Below, piece after piece: positions 21,850-34,500 of a stretch of DNA of 64,000 nt (position 1 is its first letter; every line of letters begins with the position of its first letter). The stretch is taken from positions 9,557,657-9,621,656 of the forward strand of contig CM040449.1 in assembly GCA_022749755.1 (NCBI GenBank), written 5' to 3'. This stretch comes from Azadirachta indica. Taxonomy: Eukaryota > Streptophyta > Magnoliopsida > Sapindales > Meliaceae. The position numbers and the translations under genes were made by a program. Below the pieces are notes generated by a model. That model saw only the letters and a list, made by a program, of their open reading frames with translations, ran no database searches and was not told where the DNA came from.

Positions 21850-24383
21850 TGGGCACAATATGTGGGTCATGCTACAATACTAACGGTTGCACTACATTTT
21901 TTAACTATTACATTTTCTTTAAAATTAAAACCAAAAAAAAGTTAAAAAAAATGAAAAAGAAAAACTATATGACGATTGTCCATTTGTGTTATGGCCCTAT
22001 CCTATGGTAAGTGGAGAATTTTAGGTGATATACAGCTGTAACGTTATATACCGCTGAATATTTTTTAATATTAAATAATTATACATATAATTTATCAATA
22101 TTTTGATTCAAAATTTGTTGAAATCACCCATAATCGAATTTCTCAATTTATTTTGAGCGCAATTTGCATCTTACTTAAAATTTACTTTAACACGATTACA
22201 AAAACTTGAATCACTTTTTTTAATCTCTTTTTTTAAAAAAATAAAAATTTATCACTAAATTATTAGCTAGTTAATATAATATGTAGTTATATGCAACTTT
22301 ATTAATGATAATATGATATGTCAAACTAGTAAATGAATGAAAGACAGAAAAATAAAATATCTTGAAAAAAAATATAGGTAAAATAATTTTTACTCGTGTA
22401 CAAATAAAAATGATGTTAGTGTCAATTTTATTATATTATAATATTATATGAAAAGTATATATGTAAATTGTAAGGCAACTTTAATAAATTTATATTAAAA
22501 TAAAAGTAAAAAAAATTTATGACAAAAATTTGAAAACAACATTTTTATTGAAAATTTTAACGAAAGACTGTGAGAAAAAAGATAGACTCAAAAAAAAAAA
22601 AAAATTGTATATCTTTAAAGAGAAAAAAAGTGATAAATTTTATGAGCAACGATGTAAGTAAATTATTACTAAAATTATTAAGATATTTCAAATTCAACAA
22701 AAAAAAAAAAGTTAAAAACTTGATATTTTTAATTAAGTAGAATATGTCTTAAACTTTCCATTGAGTTATAAAAACAAATGTATATAATTACGTAATATAA
22801 CCAAATTTAACCAATTAAGTACCGAGTAAAAAGAAAAAAAAAACACAGAGACCTTAATTATACGTTCATATATTTTCACTTATTATAAAATTGAGTAGTA
22901 AAAAAATAAAAAAGATATATGTGTGCAAGTTAGGTACGTTTATTAGGGTCATTATCCATTGTCATAATATTTTAATATTATAATATTATAATTTATCAAA
23001 CACAGATACCTACCTTTAAAATTACAATACTTTTAATAATACAATATAATTTATAAACATTTAACTCTTCCTAAAACATCTTATTATTTTTTCGACGCAT
23101 CAAAAATATATTATTTTATAAATCATAACAATGTCTGATCTAGCATAAAATACAAAGCATTTGTAGTTAGTTACATTGGCTAAAAATTCTTCTTCTAATA
23201 ATGGCAAGGACACAATATATTTTAATATTGGACCAAGCCTAGATATTTTAATTGACCCCAAATTGAAATGGGTGGTTCATGTGTTCAAACTTTATAGGAC
23301 AAGATATCACATACCCAAATAGAAACAACAAATATAAAAGTTGAAAATCAAAAGAGATTATGCTACAATTTGAGTAAATGAAGGTGACAAAAACCCAACA
23401 AAGTTGAAAGATTAGTGGAATGATAATGATAAGAGAATTGAGAACCAATGGAAAACTAAAGGCTAGAAGTGAAGAAGTAAGGTTTGTGTTGAATCAAAAA
23501 TGGAAATTATGACTCTAACCACACTATATTTGATTGATTGATTCATTGATCGAGATGGGTTTCTAATATTGTTGAAAAAGAAATGGTCCAAACTCGTATT
23601 GTAGTAAATACCTACCAAAATCGGGAGATTTGAGCTATGCTAGCCTCATGTAATGAATAGTCAATTTATGTGATACCGAAAGTTAGAAGGAAGAAGAAAA
23701 AGTTTGCTAATTTCATGTGTTTATTGATAGGTGGCCTAATTTGTTTACTTATTATCAAATGAGTAATGTACTGTCACGTCTACAATTGTTCATTTTTGAG
23801 TAATTTCAATTAAGGGTGTAATTGTATTAGTGATACATGCATTTGTGATCAATAATGTATTACCGATTTGACGCTAATAGCACATTTATGCTATTATTTT
23901 CTTTGTCAATATTTATGTCATAAAATTTATTTGTCTTTCATATATCAATGTTGAAATTCTTTATATTTAATTATAGTCGGTGCTCTTTTGCTCTAGGTAG
24001 TCTACCGACAAAGAAATTCTTTTAATTCTAATTAAAAACTACTTTCAAATTTTGTTATATTGTTTCGTTGTAATTGAAAAAAAGTTTTTGGAAGATTAAA
24101 ATAAACATAAAAAATTAAATTACTTAAAATATTTTTTCATTTTGAAAATTTTACTTTATTTCTCTTATAATATAATTTTAAAAAATTTATAAATAATTAT
24201 ATATTTTTTTATTAAAATTCGTGCAACAACCAAACAATCAATAAATTTTCTCTTTTTAAAATTTTTGTTTACAAAATCTTTATTTTTTTAAGAAAAGATT
24301 CTACTTAAAAATTTATACAATACAGATCTTAATGTATTTTGATTAAATTTATTATCTTATTTTATAATTATACTCTAAAAAGT
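21850..24383. other. AT-rich intergenic DNA
   Basis: No coding region or structured repeat recognised. The 66-codon minus frame at 23,248-23,448 is hydrophobic but without a supporting context. Confidence 0.5.
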
Positions 24384-25222
24384 GTATTTTAAAAAAAAGA
24401 TATTATACTTTATGCCCCTAAGTTTTAAAAAAAGTCAATATACCCTTTTACATTTTGAAAAAGGTAAGATATCCTCTCTGAAGTTACTATTTATATTTTA
24501 ATTTAATTATTTTATTTTTTTACTATTAAAAATATATAAAATAATTATATTATCTTTATTTTTTTTTTACTTTATTATAATCAATAAAATCTTATAGTAA
24601 TATTTAAATTTAAAATTATAATAATATTTTAACCCTTAATTATTTTTTTCTTCAAAATTTATAATCAAATATTTTTATAATATCTAATTATATATAATTT
24701 CTAAGATTTATCATATTATTAAAATAGTTTATTAAAAAAAATTATGCATAATTAATTGTAGAATTTTTTATAAAAAAATTTTATTGTCAAAATTTCTTAA
24801 ATTTTTACACACTTATACATAATTTTGACAATATTAATTATCCATAATTTTTAAAATAAACTATTTTAATAATATTATATATTTTAAAAAATATATATAT
24901 AAATAAATATTATATAAATTTGATAATAAATTTGAAAGGAAACAAGTCAAAATATTATTATAAATTTTAAATTCAAATGTCAAAATAATATTATATTAAC
25001 TATTACAAAATAAAAAAGAAAAAATATATAATTATTTTTATATATTTTTAATAGTTGAGAGGTAAAATAGTTAAATTAAGATGTAAATAGTAACTTTAGG
25101 GGGTATTTTGCTTTTTTTCAAAAATTAGGAACAAAACTTATGTTTTTCAAAAACTCAAGGGAGTATATCAATTTTTCTCAAAAGTTAGGGAATAAAGAAG
25201 AATATCCCTTTGAAAAAATATG
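24384..25222. mobile_element. Long-TIR fold-back MITE (about 0.84 kb)
   Basis: The left arm has GATATTATACTTTATGCCCC, then TAAGTTTT, AGTCAATATACCC and GAAGTTACTATTTA. The right arm, read on the minus strand, has GGATATTCTTCTTTATTCCC, then TAACTTTT, ATTGATATACTCCC and AAAGTTACTATTTA. The arms pair over roughly 110-150 bp around a very AT-rich centre without an ORF. Superfamily not assigned. Confidence 0.7.
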
Positions 25223-25698
25223 TCATGAGATTGCAATAATTTGGCAGGATTGCAAGGAAAAAAATTCTAAAACCTTGAAAATGGGTAATAAAGACCGCTG
25301 AAATATTCTTCTTAAAATTTTCAAAAATATGGATATCATAATCATATGCACTATTTGGAATTTCAACAACCTTAGACCTTTGATTGTATGATATGAAGAA
25401 AGTAACCTTTCTCTTTAAACTCCCACCAACAAAATATTGAATTATTTATAATTTTTTTGGTAAAGATTTTTTCTTAATAAAAATTCAACCTCTTAGCATG
25501 TTTTATCATTTTCTATGTTTAATAATTTTATTATTTTACTAATTAATTTAACTGATAAAATCTCTTGAAATAATATTATATAATATTGAATTGAAACTCT
25601 GTTCACACTATATTAGAAGGAGAGGTTGAATTTATTTTTTCATGTAATATTTGAGAATTTCATAAATTTAAATAAAAAATAGAGATGATTCTTATATG

Positions 25699-25881
25699 CA
25701 GTGGTGGAGGCATGTTAGTTCTTGCAGGGGCCTGCACCTGTGAACCCTACAAAAATTCTAAAATTTTTAAATAAAAATATCAATATAACTTTTTAAATTT
25801 TATTTTTCTTGTCGTAACCATTACAAATTTTATATCCTTATATTTTGGCTCACTAGAACATTAATTCTAATTCTACCACTG
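25699..25881. mobile_element. hAT-type MITE with perfect 8-bp target duplication
   Basis: 183 bp, ends CAGTGGTGGA and, read on the minus strand, CAGTGGTAGA. Flanked by identical CTTATATG at 25,691-25,698 and 25,882-25,889. An 8-bp duplication and CAGTGG ends fit the hAT superfamily. No ORF; it depends on a transposase elsewhere. Confidence 0.88.
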
Positions 25882-26493
25882 CTTATATGTGAGTCGCTAT
25901 ACATCAATATAATAAACTTTGCTCGAATATTATAATCTGTAATTCATATTCATAAATTTAATATGATTTTTTTTTATTGGAGATTTGTTAATTTTATCCT
26001 AAAAGTATACAATTGTTAACTTTACCTTTTTGACTAATAATACCAAAACATTGTCCATACTTTGAAACAAAGAAATGAATTTCAAATACCTTGTTCTAAT
26101 TTGATAGTGACCAAAATAAATTATGGTTATCTTCTTCTTTCTAAAATTTTATTTTTAATTTGAAGCTTTCAACAAGGAAACTTTAGATTACTTGATTTTT
26201 TTTTTTTACTTTTTTTTTATTAATGAGAAAACGACATATATATCTTGAAAAACAACAAAGACATTTAACAATAATTTGTTGAATATAGCATATAGATTCA
26301 ACATTATTATTAAAAATTTAATGTTAAATTACTATAACATAATGTTGAATTAACTAATATTATGTACAAACCCCGTGGGCATAGTTTGAATGGTTGTGAT
26401 GTGCTTTGCATTAATAGCCATCTCAATTTCCAATAATGATAAAGGATATTGTGTTTCATGGATGAAATTTCTAACTCAATCTATACCTCCAAT

Positions 26494-26991
26494 TAGGGTT
26501 GATAATTTTTGACATGACCTATCAATTCGAAACAAACACAACACAAAGTTAGTAGATTCAGTTAACTTAAAATAACACGATTAATAATGAGTCATAATGA
26601 TATGATATAATTAATAATTGGGTTGAGTTTGGTTTAGAGGTCTTGACATGTGAACTTGTTTATGACATAATTAATAATTTAAATAATTATTTTATTCTAA
26701 CTCATTTATAATTTAATATAGTTATTTTATATTTTTTAGAATAAAATTTATTAGTATTTGAATAGGTAATATTATAAATATTTTAGAATATATATTAAAA
26801 TATATTAAAAGAAATATGTTAAATAGGTGATACAATTATTAAATAGGTAATCTATTTAATAATTGTGTTAGGTTAGGGTTTTAATTATTAATACAATTAT
26901 TAAATAGGCCACGTTGAGTTAGTTTAAAATATATTATATCGTTATTTAACATGACATGAATACAATACGCTAATATAAATTATCACCTCTA
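26494..26991. mobile_element. TAGAGGTG-type hAT-like MITE
   Basis: 498 bp, ends TAGGGTTGATAATTTT and, on the minus strand, TAGAGGTGATAATTTA. Flanking 8-mers CCTCCAAT (26,486-26,493) and TCTCTAAT (26,992-26,999) match at 6 of 8, fitting an old hAT target duplication. Degenerate TTGACATGACC and AATAACACG blocks follow the left end. Confidence 0.65.
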
Positions 26992-27555
26992 TCTCTAATA
27001 TTAAAGTATAGATAGAATGATATAAAACAAATAATATTACAATTATTTAGGAAAAACTTAAAACTCCAATAATGAAGTTAAAATTTTAATTTTAATATCT
27101 AATATTGAAGTTCAAACTAAAATTTAAAAATTTTAATATACATAAATTATGAAATATATAAAATAAACTTTAGAACTTTTATATTTTTGGCTGCATTTTT
27201 TAATCTTTTTTTTGAACAAATTAAGTAAAGAACTTTGTAAGAGGAAAATTTTATATTTTTATGTACTAAAAAGTTAATGAATTAAAAATAAGAGATTAAT
27301 TTTATGAGTTTAAAGAATTAATTTGTGAATTTAGTAGGAGCCCGTTGTAAATTTACAGAAATTCAGTGCCATTTTTTTCGTTACTGCTCACGGAAAACTT
27401 TTTTTTTTTTTTTGGTTTTATTGTTATACAGAGTTCGCTAATTCCGCCTCTGATTGCGGCAGTGGTATAGCAGTGTGACTGATAATGAATTTATAAATTG
27501 AATATTAACCAAAGTATATGAATTTTATAAGTTTCTATAAAGATAAAAAATTAAA

Positions 27556-28925
27556 AAAGATATTTTCATATATCTCCCTTAAGGTTTATAGAAATTACAT
27601 ACAGTAGAAAGTTTATGAAGATTCAATAAAACCTCCCCTTTAATAGTGATTCCATCTTATTTGACTATTAGTTGACCAACTAAAAATATAAAAAGTCTAA
27701 AATACTCTTATTTTAAGGTAATCACCCAATTGAAGTCTTAAATTGCCTTGCAAAATTGGGTTTTTAAAATTATAAGATAAATCAAATTTTTATTGCAAAA
27801 TTAATTTTTTTAAAAAAATTTCTTTAATATTAATATGGTATTAAATTTAAAATCATCAAATGACATTTTAAAAAAATAAAATATAAAATTAAAACCTAAT
27901 ATATGAGAACTGTATACTATCAGAAATCAAAAAAGACAAATTTAATTTTCTTTTATATTAAGATGGGATAAATCCTAATTTCAAAATATTTAATAAAATA
28001 GAATATGATAACCTACAAATAAACACTTAATTTCTTTTATGCATTCACAAGATTTATAAACTACAAACAAACTCATCATATTCAAGAATCTATCCGATTC
28101 AATATTCGAACAAAAAATCCTTTTGATTCAACAAACTTAATTTCTAAACAAGCAGTTTTTGAATCTTATTAATAAATCCATAAACTTACTTAAGATGGGA
28201 GACAATTGAAAAAGGAAATAGAGATGGTGATGCAGAAGAAGATTATACTCAAAAACAAAAGAATTTTGTGCGTTTACACTTCTATTGATATACCCAGTGG
28301 TGGTGGGTTGATGGCCTTAGGTGGTGGTAGTCGATGCATGTGAGTTGGGGTAGCAATGGCGGTGTACGAGTTAGGGCAACTGTCGTGACGTGCAAGTGCT
28401 TGCAACGATGGTGATGTGCTAGTATGAGCACGAGCAACGACGACGACGTGCGAGAGCGAGTATCGATGGTGGCGTCCGAGCGCGAGTAACGATGGTAGCG
28501 TCCGAGTGTGAGTAGCGATGGTAGCGTGCAAGCAGCAAAGACGGTTTACAAACGCAAGCAGCAACAATGGCGTCTTCGAAGAAGCTAATAATGATAGAGT
28601 GGTGGCCGGTTAAGGGGCCACCGCTATTTGTTTTCTGGCGGCAGCTCCTTTATATTTTGTGGAATTAATTTTTTTTTAGATTTTAATTTTTTAGAATGTT
28701 TGATTTGTAATCACAATTAAAAAAATATATAAATATATGTGGATAAAACTTGAAAAATATATAAAAGACTAAATTTAGTATAATTTTACAATATCACCCC
28801 TTTTTTTAATGGTCAATTGACGGTAAACGAAATGGAGTCACTATAGTAGAGGAGGCATTTGTAAATTTTTCCAAACTTTTTAGGTTGGTGTAATTTTCTG
28901 AAGATGTATGTGAAAATATTTCTTA
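27556..28925. mobile_element. MULE-like long-TIR element carrying a GC-rich insert
   Basis: Inverted arms of about 100-130 bp. The left has GATATTTTCATATATCT, AAATTACATACA, CCTCCCCTTTAATAGTGATT and AGTTGACCA. The right, read on the minus strand, has AATATTTTCACATACATCTT, AAATTACACCAACC, CCTCCTCTACTATAGTGACT and CAATTGACCA. Long diverged TIRs and a GC-rich interior (28,270-28,640) suit a Mutator-like non-autonomous element. Exact ends and a 9-bp target duplication could not be fixed. Confidence 0.6.
28401..28580 (-). repeat. 26-bp GC-rich minisatellite inside the MULE-like element
   Basis: Period 26 on the plus strand: 28,431-28,456, 28,457-28,482 (CGAGTATCGATGGTGGCGTC...), 28,483-28,508 (CGAGTAACGATGGTAGCGTC...) and 28,509-28,534, with more degenerate units on each side. 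The core is CGATGGT-GCGT. The 97-codon minus frame over it (28,274-28,567, rich in Leu, His, Ala) has a repeat-driven composition and no known domain. Confidence 0.75.
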
Positions 28926-30769
28926 TTATAAATTTAACATTTAATATTATTTTTCAAGAATATTAACAAACACCGCTAACGTGTGGGCTAACAAATAAAT
29001 ACCCATATGATGTTAGGGGACAAATATATGCCCCTAAAGTTTGAGCAAATAGACATGCATATTTCAACTTTTATTTTCGTGAATTGAAATGTTAGATTGT
29101 TATTAATTGTATACCTAAATTTTTACAAATAATAAAGTAACATGCACTTTATTTAATTATAACAATTTAGTTTTGATTTTAATATTTTCACAATATACCA
29201 AGGTGTAAATAAATTTAATTTAATTTATTATTTCACAAAAAAATTTAAAAGGATAGTAGTATTATTAAAAAAATTTAAACAATGAATTAAATAAGAAAAT
29301 ATTTTTAAGTTTTTTCTTTTATTTTTTTAATAATAATTTGATATTTAATTATTAAAAAAATTAAAGGAAACATTTTTTATAAGCTCTTATTCCTTGTAAT
29401 TTGTCATATTTACATTTACCAAGTTTACCCGTGCGCATTAATTTAGGAATACATATTCTACTCTTTCTAATGGTGTAATTTGCCATTGTCTCTAAATATT
29501 GTGCTATCATTATGCATATTTTCATTGTGAATGCCCTAACCTACATATGTAAGTAAAACCTTGATTGAGCATCCCAAAGCTCCTTAGTCATGTGCTACTA
29601 CATTCTCTCTTCTTGGAAGGCTTATGAACTAGCGTGGGCAACCTCAGGATCCTAGGGCATAAAAATCATTCCTACCAGAAGAGTCTAATGTTCTCTAGCT
29701 TGCTTTCCCAAGTAGCCCACTATAACCTTACTTCGGTCATCTAGCTTGTGAGTGACTTTATTCTCCCCTAAATTTCTCTTTAGTACCATGGACAAGCTTT
29801 AACATTTGTCTTAATGACATTATGCTGGCTTCATAAGCATTCCTAGAACATCATTGTTTGTTTAACCCTTAAATGGTCAGCTGTATACATTTCTCCCCAT
29901 GATTTTACAAATTACAACACAAAAAGAATTTATGACCTATTGTAATCTTGTACGTATGTTTGATTGCCTCCTTGTTAACCTTTTTTGCAAAGAAATAACG
30001 ATGCAATGAATAGACCACATCCATCTAAAGTAGCCCTGATCTTCCATACCTTATTCTTAATTTTGCAATAGTATCATAGGAACATTTGTTTTCAATTACA
30101 AAATTTTCGTTGCACTTCTTTGATAAAACTTTTTTACTTTTTCAATTTGTGAAAGTTCTTTTATAAACTACTAATATTACACTACATAATGTCGATAATA
30201 AAAACCATATGACTTTTTAAACAACCACTTTGTCAAGGGTTATTTTTGAGTGATTTATACCTATTATATCACTTCTCGTCCACTCACACTTTTTCAATTT
30301 TGATGGTTTAGAAAGTGCCTTTAGGAAAGGATCCTGCACATGAGCATTGCTTAGAGAGTGTGGTGGGAAGTTATTGAATATATCTTATTATATCAAGGAG
30401 TTTTGCCTATATTCCACATACAAGCTCATCCACATGACTAAATTTAGCATTTTCTTGGCCTAGTCCCTTTTAATCTCTACAAGCACAACATGCATAATTC
30501 ATATTATTCCTCCTTAACCTTTATTTTCAACCCATAGTTGTTATAGTATACATAATAGGGCGATGAATCTAACCTTTTATAGTAAGAAATCTCAGAATGC
30601 ACTATCTTTAGTGCATATACCCTTGTGATGAATATTCCTCGTAGATAATGTATGTCATACTTTGAATGAAGAAACCTAGACCTAAAATTAGAATGAAATC
30701 CATAAGAGATACTAAAATAAATGAGTTGGTCACTACCAAGCTCTTACTTTCAAGACATTTTCGATAACC
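28926..30769. other. Unresolved region, probably decayed retrotransposon sequence
   Basis: 28,926-29,500 is AT-rich with nothing recognised. 29,500-30,769 has higher complexity, like the gag/protease remnant to its right, and should hold reverse transcriptase to integrase if the element were complete. I could not align any frame on the minus strand with confidence. Confidence 0.4.
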
Positions 30770-30910
30770 CTTTGATGTACATCTTTATCAAATTAATGGC
30801 TGAAATAGCTTCTAACATCCACTAAGCTTGCACTCTTAAGTAGTGCACTTCTTTTATTGCCAAAAAGTTATTTGTAGAACCTGTTCTACCAATGCCCCTA
30901 TCTTCTTTCT
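30770..30910 (-). pseudogene. Ty3/gypsy protease remnant
   Basis: The minus strand reads TGSTNNFLAIKEVHYLRV after a frame break, resembling the aspartic-protease D-T-G-A-T-H-N-F-[IV] active site of chromovirus-type gypsy elements. The catalytic Asp codon is not in frame, and stops follow. Lies downstream of the gag knuckle in element order, as expected. Confidence 0.5.
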
Positions 30911-31019
30911 ATTGACAGGCATTGTTGTGTACATGGGTCTTTACTGGTGTTAATATACCTTAGCACATTGCATTTTTATTGCAACGGATTGATTGCATGC
31001 TTTTTGTTTTTGCTTAAGC

Positions 31020-32006
31020 TTTTGAGACTCCCCTTAATCAGTAAGGCAGTGAACTTTTCTCGCTTTGGGTAATCTCTTACCTAATATGGTCCACTGCAAA
31101 TGAAGCACCCTAAACTCTCTTCTTGCAGATTCTATGGCTTACTCTTGTTTAATTTACCTTTCATTTTGCAATGACAACTTTTCAAAGGTCTAACTTATGT
31201 TTTCTTGGGAAGACTTTGTGGGTTGGTTGAGGAAGTAGTCTTAAGTTGATAGTCCATTAAACCATCCATTATTGTTATTGTACGTAATAAGTAAATCTAT
31301 GATCGATTGTCAATGCAATTTCATTTGTGCCTATGGTTGTAATCTCGACATGAAATGAATGAGTGTGTCTCTATTTAACATTTGATGTCCTACATCAAAG
31401 AACTAAATGCTATAACATATTCTTGCGCAATGCTTGTTTGTTTAAGATTCTTTTGGATGTGTTGACTTGCCCAATATTTCTATGTAGAAATTGACTCTTT
31501 AGCTCATTGTTGTAAGTCATGTGTCTTAGTGGTTAGATGGGGTGTGTTGGCATCTTCTACCAATCAAACATGCAACAAAGTTTTACATCTCATATTAGAT
31601 ACATGTTGGTGATGAAAACTTGGTTTAAATTTGGCACCTTAATAATATTAAAATATTGCTTTATATCCCATAATAAGTTCTCCTACGCTTTAGTATTTGG
31701 TGCACTACAAAACATTTTAGTTGTTACACCTTGATTTCCTGAAAACCAACCTCTAAATTTGGATAAGTGTTACGCAATGTTTACTTGAGCAATTTCACTA
31801 AGCTTACCTTTAGCACTCTTGCAAAAGATGCTATCTATTCCATTATTAAATTTAACTAGTTGCCAAATTTGAGGGAAACTCTTTGAGTTGCTGATGAAAA
31901 GCATCACTAGCTCGATGGTATTGAATTCTTCTTGCACCACCAATGTGTTCTTGCTATATGTTATGACACCAATGATATTTTTAAAATACTTAAGCAATTG
32001 TTTCAA
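31020..32006 (-). pseudogene. Ty3/gypsy (chromovirus-like) gag remnant
   Basis: Gag packages element RNA. Read on the minus strand, the order fits plant chromovirus gag: an N-terminal part around 31,770-32,006 (VVQEEFNTIELVM), then LLWDIKQYFNIIKV, ITNMYL, LKSQFLH, RDTLIHFMSRLQP and finally a CCHC-like knuckle CFICSGPY-VRDYPKREKFTA near 31,040-31,110. In the knuckle the His is replaced by Tyr and the last Cys by Tyr. Frameshifts and stops are frequent, so it is long dead. The gag identification is good; the clade is inferred from the gag blocks only, since no integrase chromodomain is visible. Confidence 0.65.
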
Positions 32007-32736
32007 TTTATCAAGTAATCTATTGTCTAAAATAAAAAATGTACAAGAAAGAAAATTTTAGGATATCACCAAGTAAATTGGGATTGCATATTAACTTAGA
32101 GGTCTTTTTATACAGTAACCTTGCAATGCACTAAGCATTAATGTAGTATCAATTTTCATATTCTACAAATGAGCTTATGTACACCAACATACATAGGTTT
32201 TAGCATAAATTAAAAAAAAAAATTAAGCATAACACAAAAATATTTTACATAGAGATCAAATTTCAATTTTTCTTATCACTGAATAAAGAAATGAATATTT
32301 AATGCTTTGAAAACTCATTCTTCACTTAATGCACATACATTATGGATGCTTAAATAAACTCTCTACAAGCTGTTATTTACAATTATAAAGACTTGATTAG
32401 TATCACACATTTATTTAGCATGCAAGTTGTCACATTTATATTGACCAAGTCAAAAGTGATGGTTATACATTTCAATTCAGGTAGACGTTTTCCACTCTCA
32501 CTAAATGTGGCATCACTTGCCATTTGCTAACAAAATGGACCAAGTCACCTTTTACTAAGTCAAGGTTGGACTTCTCCTCTTATAATAAAGCTATTTCATA
32601 GATTAGATTGGGTGAATTTAACCAAATTTATATATGATTCATCATTTAGCGAATTGAAATTTTTTCAATTCAATCTGATCCATTGTAGAATAAAAGTTGA
32701 TCACATCTAATCTAAAAAAAGGAATTTCAAATCTTA
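32007..32736. other. Flank between the gag remnant and the CACTA element
   Basis: AT-rich, no gene. May include the decayed leader or LTR of the gypsy remnant, but no matching LTR partner was found. Confidence 0.4.
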
Positions 32737-33378
32737 CACTACTACAAAATTGGTCATAGATCATAAATAATATCTATTAAGAATAGCACTCTATGACTGA
32801 GTTCATTAATCAACTAAAGTCTATTCATTCTTACTTGACAATTTTTGCATATTGTCGTTTCGTGACAAAAATAGTTTGTCATGACGCTATGATAAGAATG
32901 TATCATGAATTTATAATACAGATTATCTTTGCCAACATAATATACATTGTATCAAATCCCAAATATCTTTTACAAATATACAAACATACTTGTCACTTTA
33001 TTCTCATCAAACATCATCATCCTAAGAAACATAATTGCCAACATAGTATATTAATTTCATCATCCCAATCCAAATAAAATAAACTTAACCAACATAATTC
33101 TTAAAACCAAGTTAAACATAATTCTCAACCTGCTAACTTGTTAGAAAATTGCTGCTGAATATGTGTAATACTTTTCAACATTAAATCCTCATAAACTTAC
33201 AATGCAAATACAAAATAGAACAATGGAAATTCAATTTTAACTTAATGAATAGACTAAGAAGTACAAATATCTATGTTTTGTGTTGAATCACCTCCTTACA
33301 TGACAATTAAAATTACCTAGAAATAGAATTAGCCCCCACTTCACCTTCCTTTCATCCAACTCTTTTTTAGTATAACTC

Positions 33379-34360
33379 TTATTTCCCAAGAACTATAGAA
33401 TAAACATGAGCAACACAAATTAGTAGTTTAAATATCAAATGAGTTAATTTTGAACTTACATCCTCTATTAGTACTTTTATATAATCAATTATGTCTCTCA
33501 TATAGGCCATTACGTAGTAGCCACATTCCATGCTTCTTGGTGAAATTAGTGTTTGCATAAGCAAGATGAAAATGACAAGAATAACACTAATCAGTTATTT
33601 CGAGGCCTTGATATTGTGTACACAAAATAACATATACATGCATGCATAAACACAAATGTACCGTCACTATTTTCCAGCTAATGTTTTACCTCTTGCTTGA
33701 ACTTCCATTTTAAGCATTATATATCATAGTACCACTATAAGATTTGAAATTGTTAGTGAAAATCTTAAGTAAAAATAGGTTATTGGCAAGGAAATTAGAA
33801 TCCCTTACTTGTTTAGGATATCTTTCAAATCCTCTCCCATGCCACCTCTAATGGATCCATAAAGTATACATCCCTAGCGATTACGTCTATAACAACTAAT
33901 ACATAATGGAAACTATTATCATATGCATGCATTTAACCATAGGTTAGCAAATGAATATAAACCGAATCATATAATTACAAATGAATTTGAAAGCGTCAAC
34001 TTGGATTGTATGGCATGAGAATCACTTGACCACATGTCATTTTTTGTAATCGCTTCGTAATTTCATGAGCTCTATCTTTGTGCATTGCCTTGCCATTTGT
34101 CGTGCCAACCAAAGACACTGCACTAGGATTAATAAATCCAAACTACTTTATGGATCGACTTTCCTTCAAGTTGTTGTATAATCACTTGTCCAAAGAAAAA
34201 ACCAAAAAAAGAAAGCAAATATAAATTAAATAAATCTGACCTCAGTGTTAATATACAATTGAAAATGATAAATGAATTGTAATGGTCATTTTTTTTAACA
34301 TTATGAGCGACATGATGCAGTTGATAATGACCTCCTTCATGTATATGACAGCTTGACAAT
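33379..34360 (-). pseudogene. Ulp1-like cysteine protease (C48) remnant of the CACTA element
   Basis: Minus-strand pieces match the C-terminal catalytic half of Ulp1-type SUMO proteases found in several plant CACTA and MULE transposons: MPYNPS near 34,020, VVID-ARDVYFMDPLEVAWERI near 33,830-33,905, then ECGYYVMAYMRDIID at 33,480-33,540, where Cys is the expected nucleophile of the (D/E)CGYYV block. Stops and frame changes separate them. In such elements the protease follows the transposase, as here. Function in transposition is not established. Confidence 0.65.
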
Positions 34361-34500
34361 TCTCAAATAAAGTGTATGTAGTCACATTTATCTTAAAGAT
34401 TTCACAGTCAAGCGTTACTTGAATAAATCTCCCATTACCAATGCTTCTTTCTACAAAAGAGAAACATTTCCATTTGAGGATTTCTTTTCATGCATTGAGA

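Noticed and set aside
28274..28567. 97-codon minus-strand ORF over GC-rich DNA
   Set aside because: Composition follows the 26-bp minisatellite and no domain is visible; treated as a repeat shadow.
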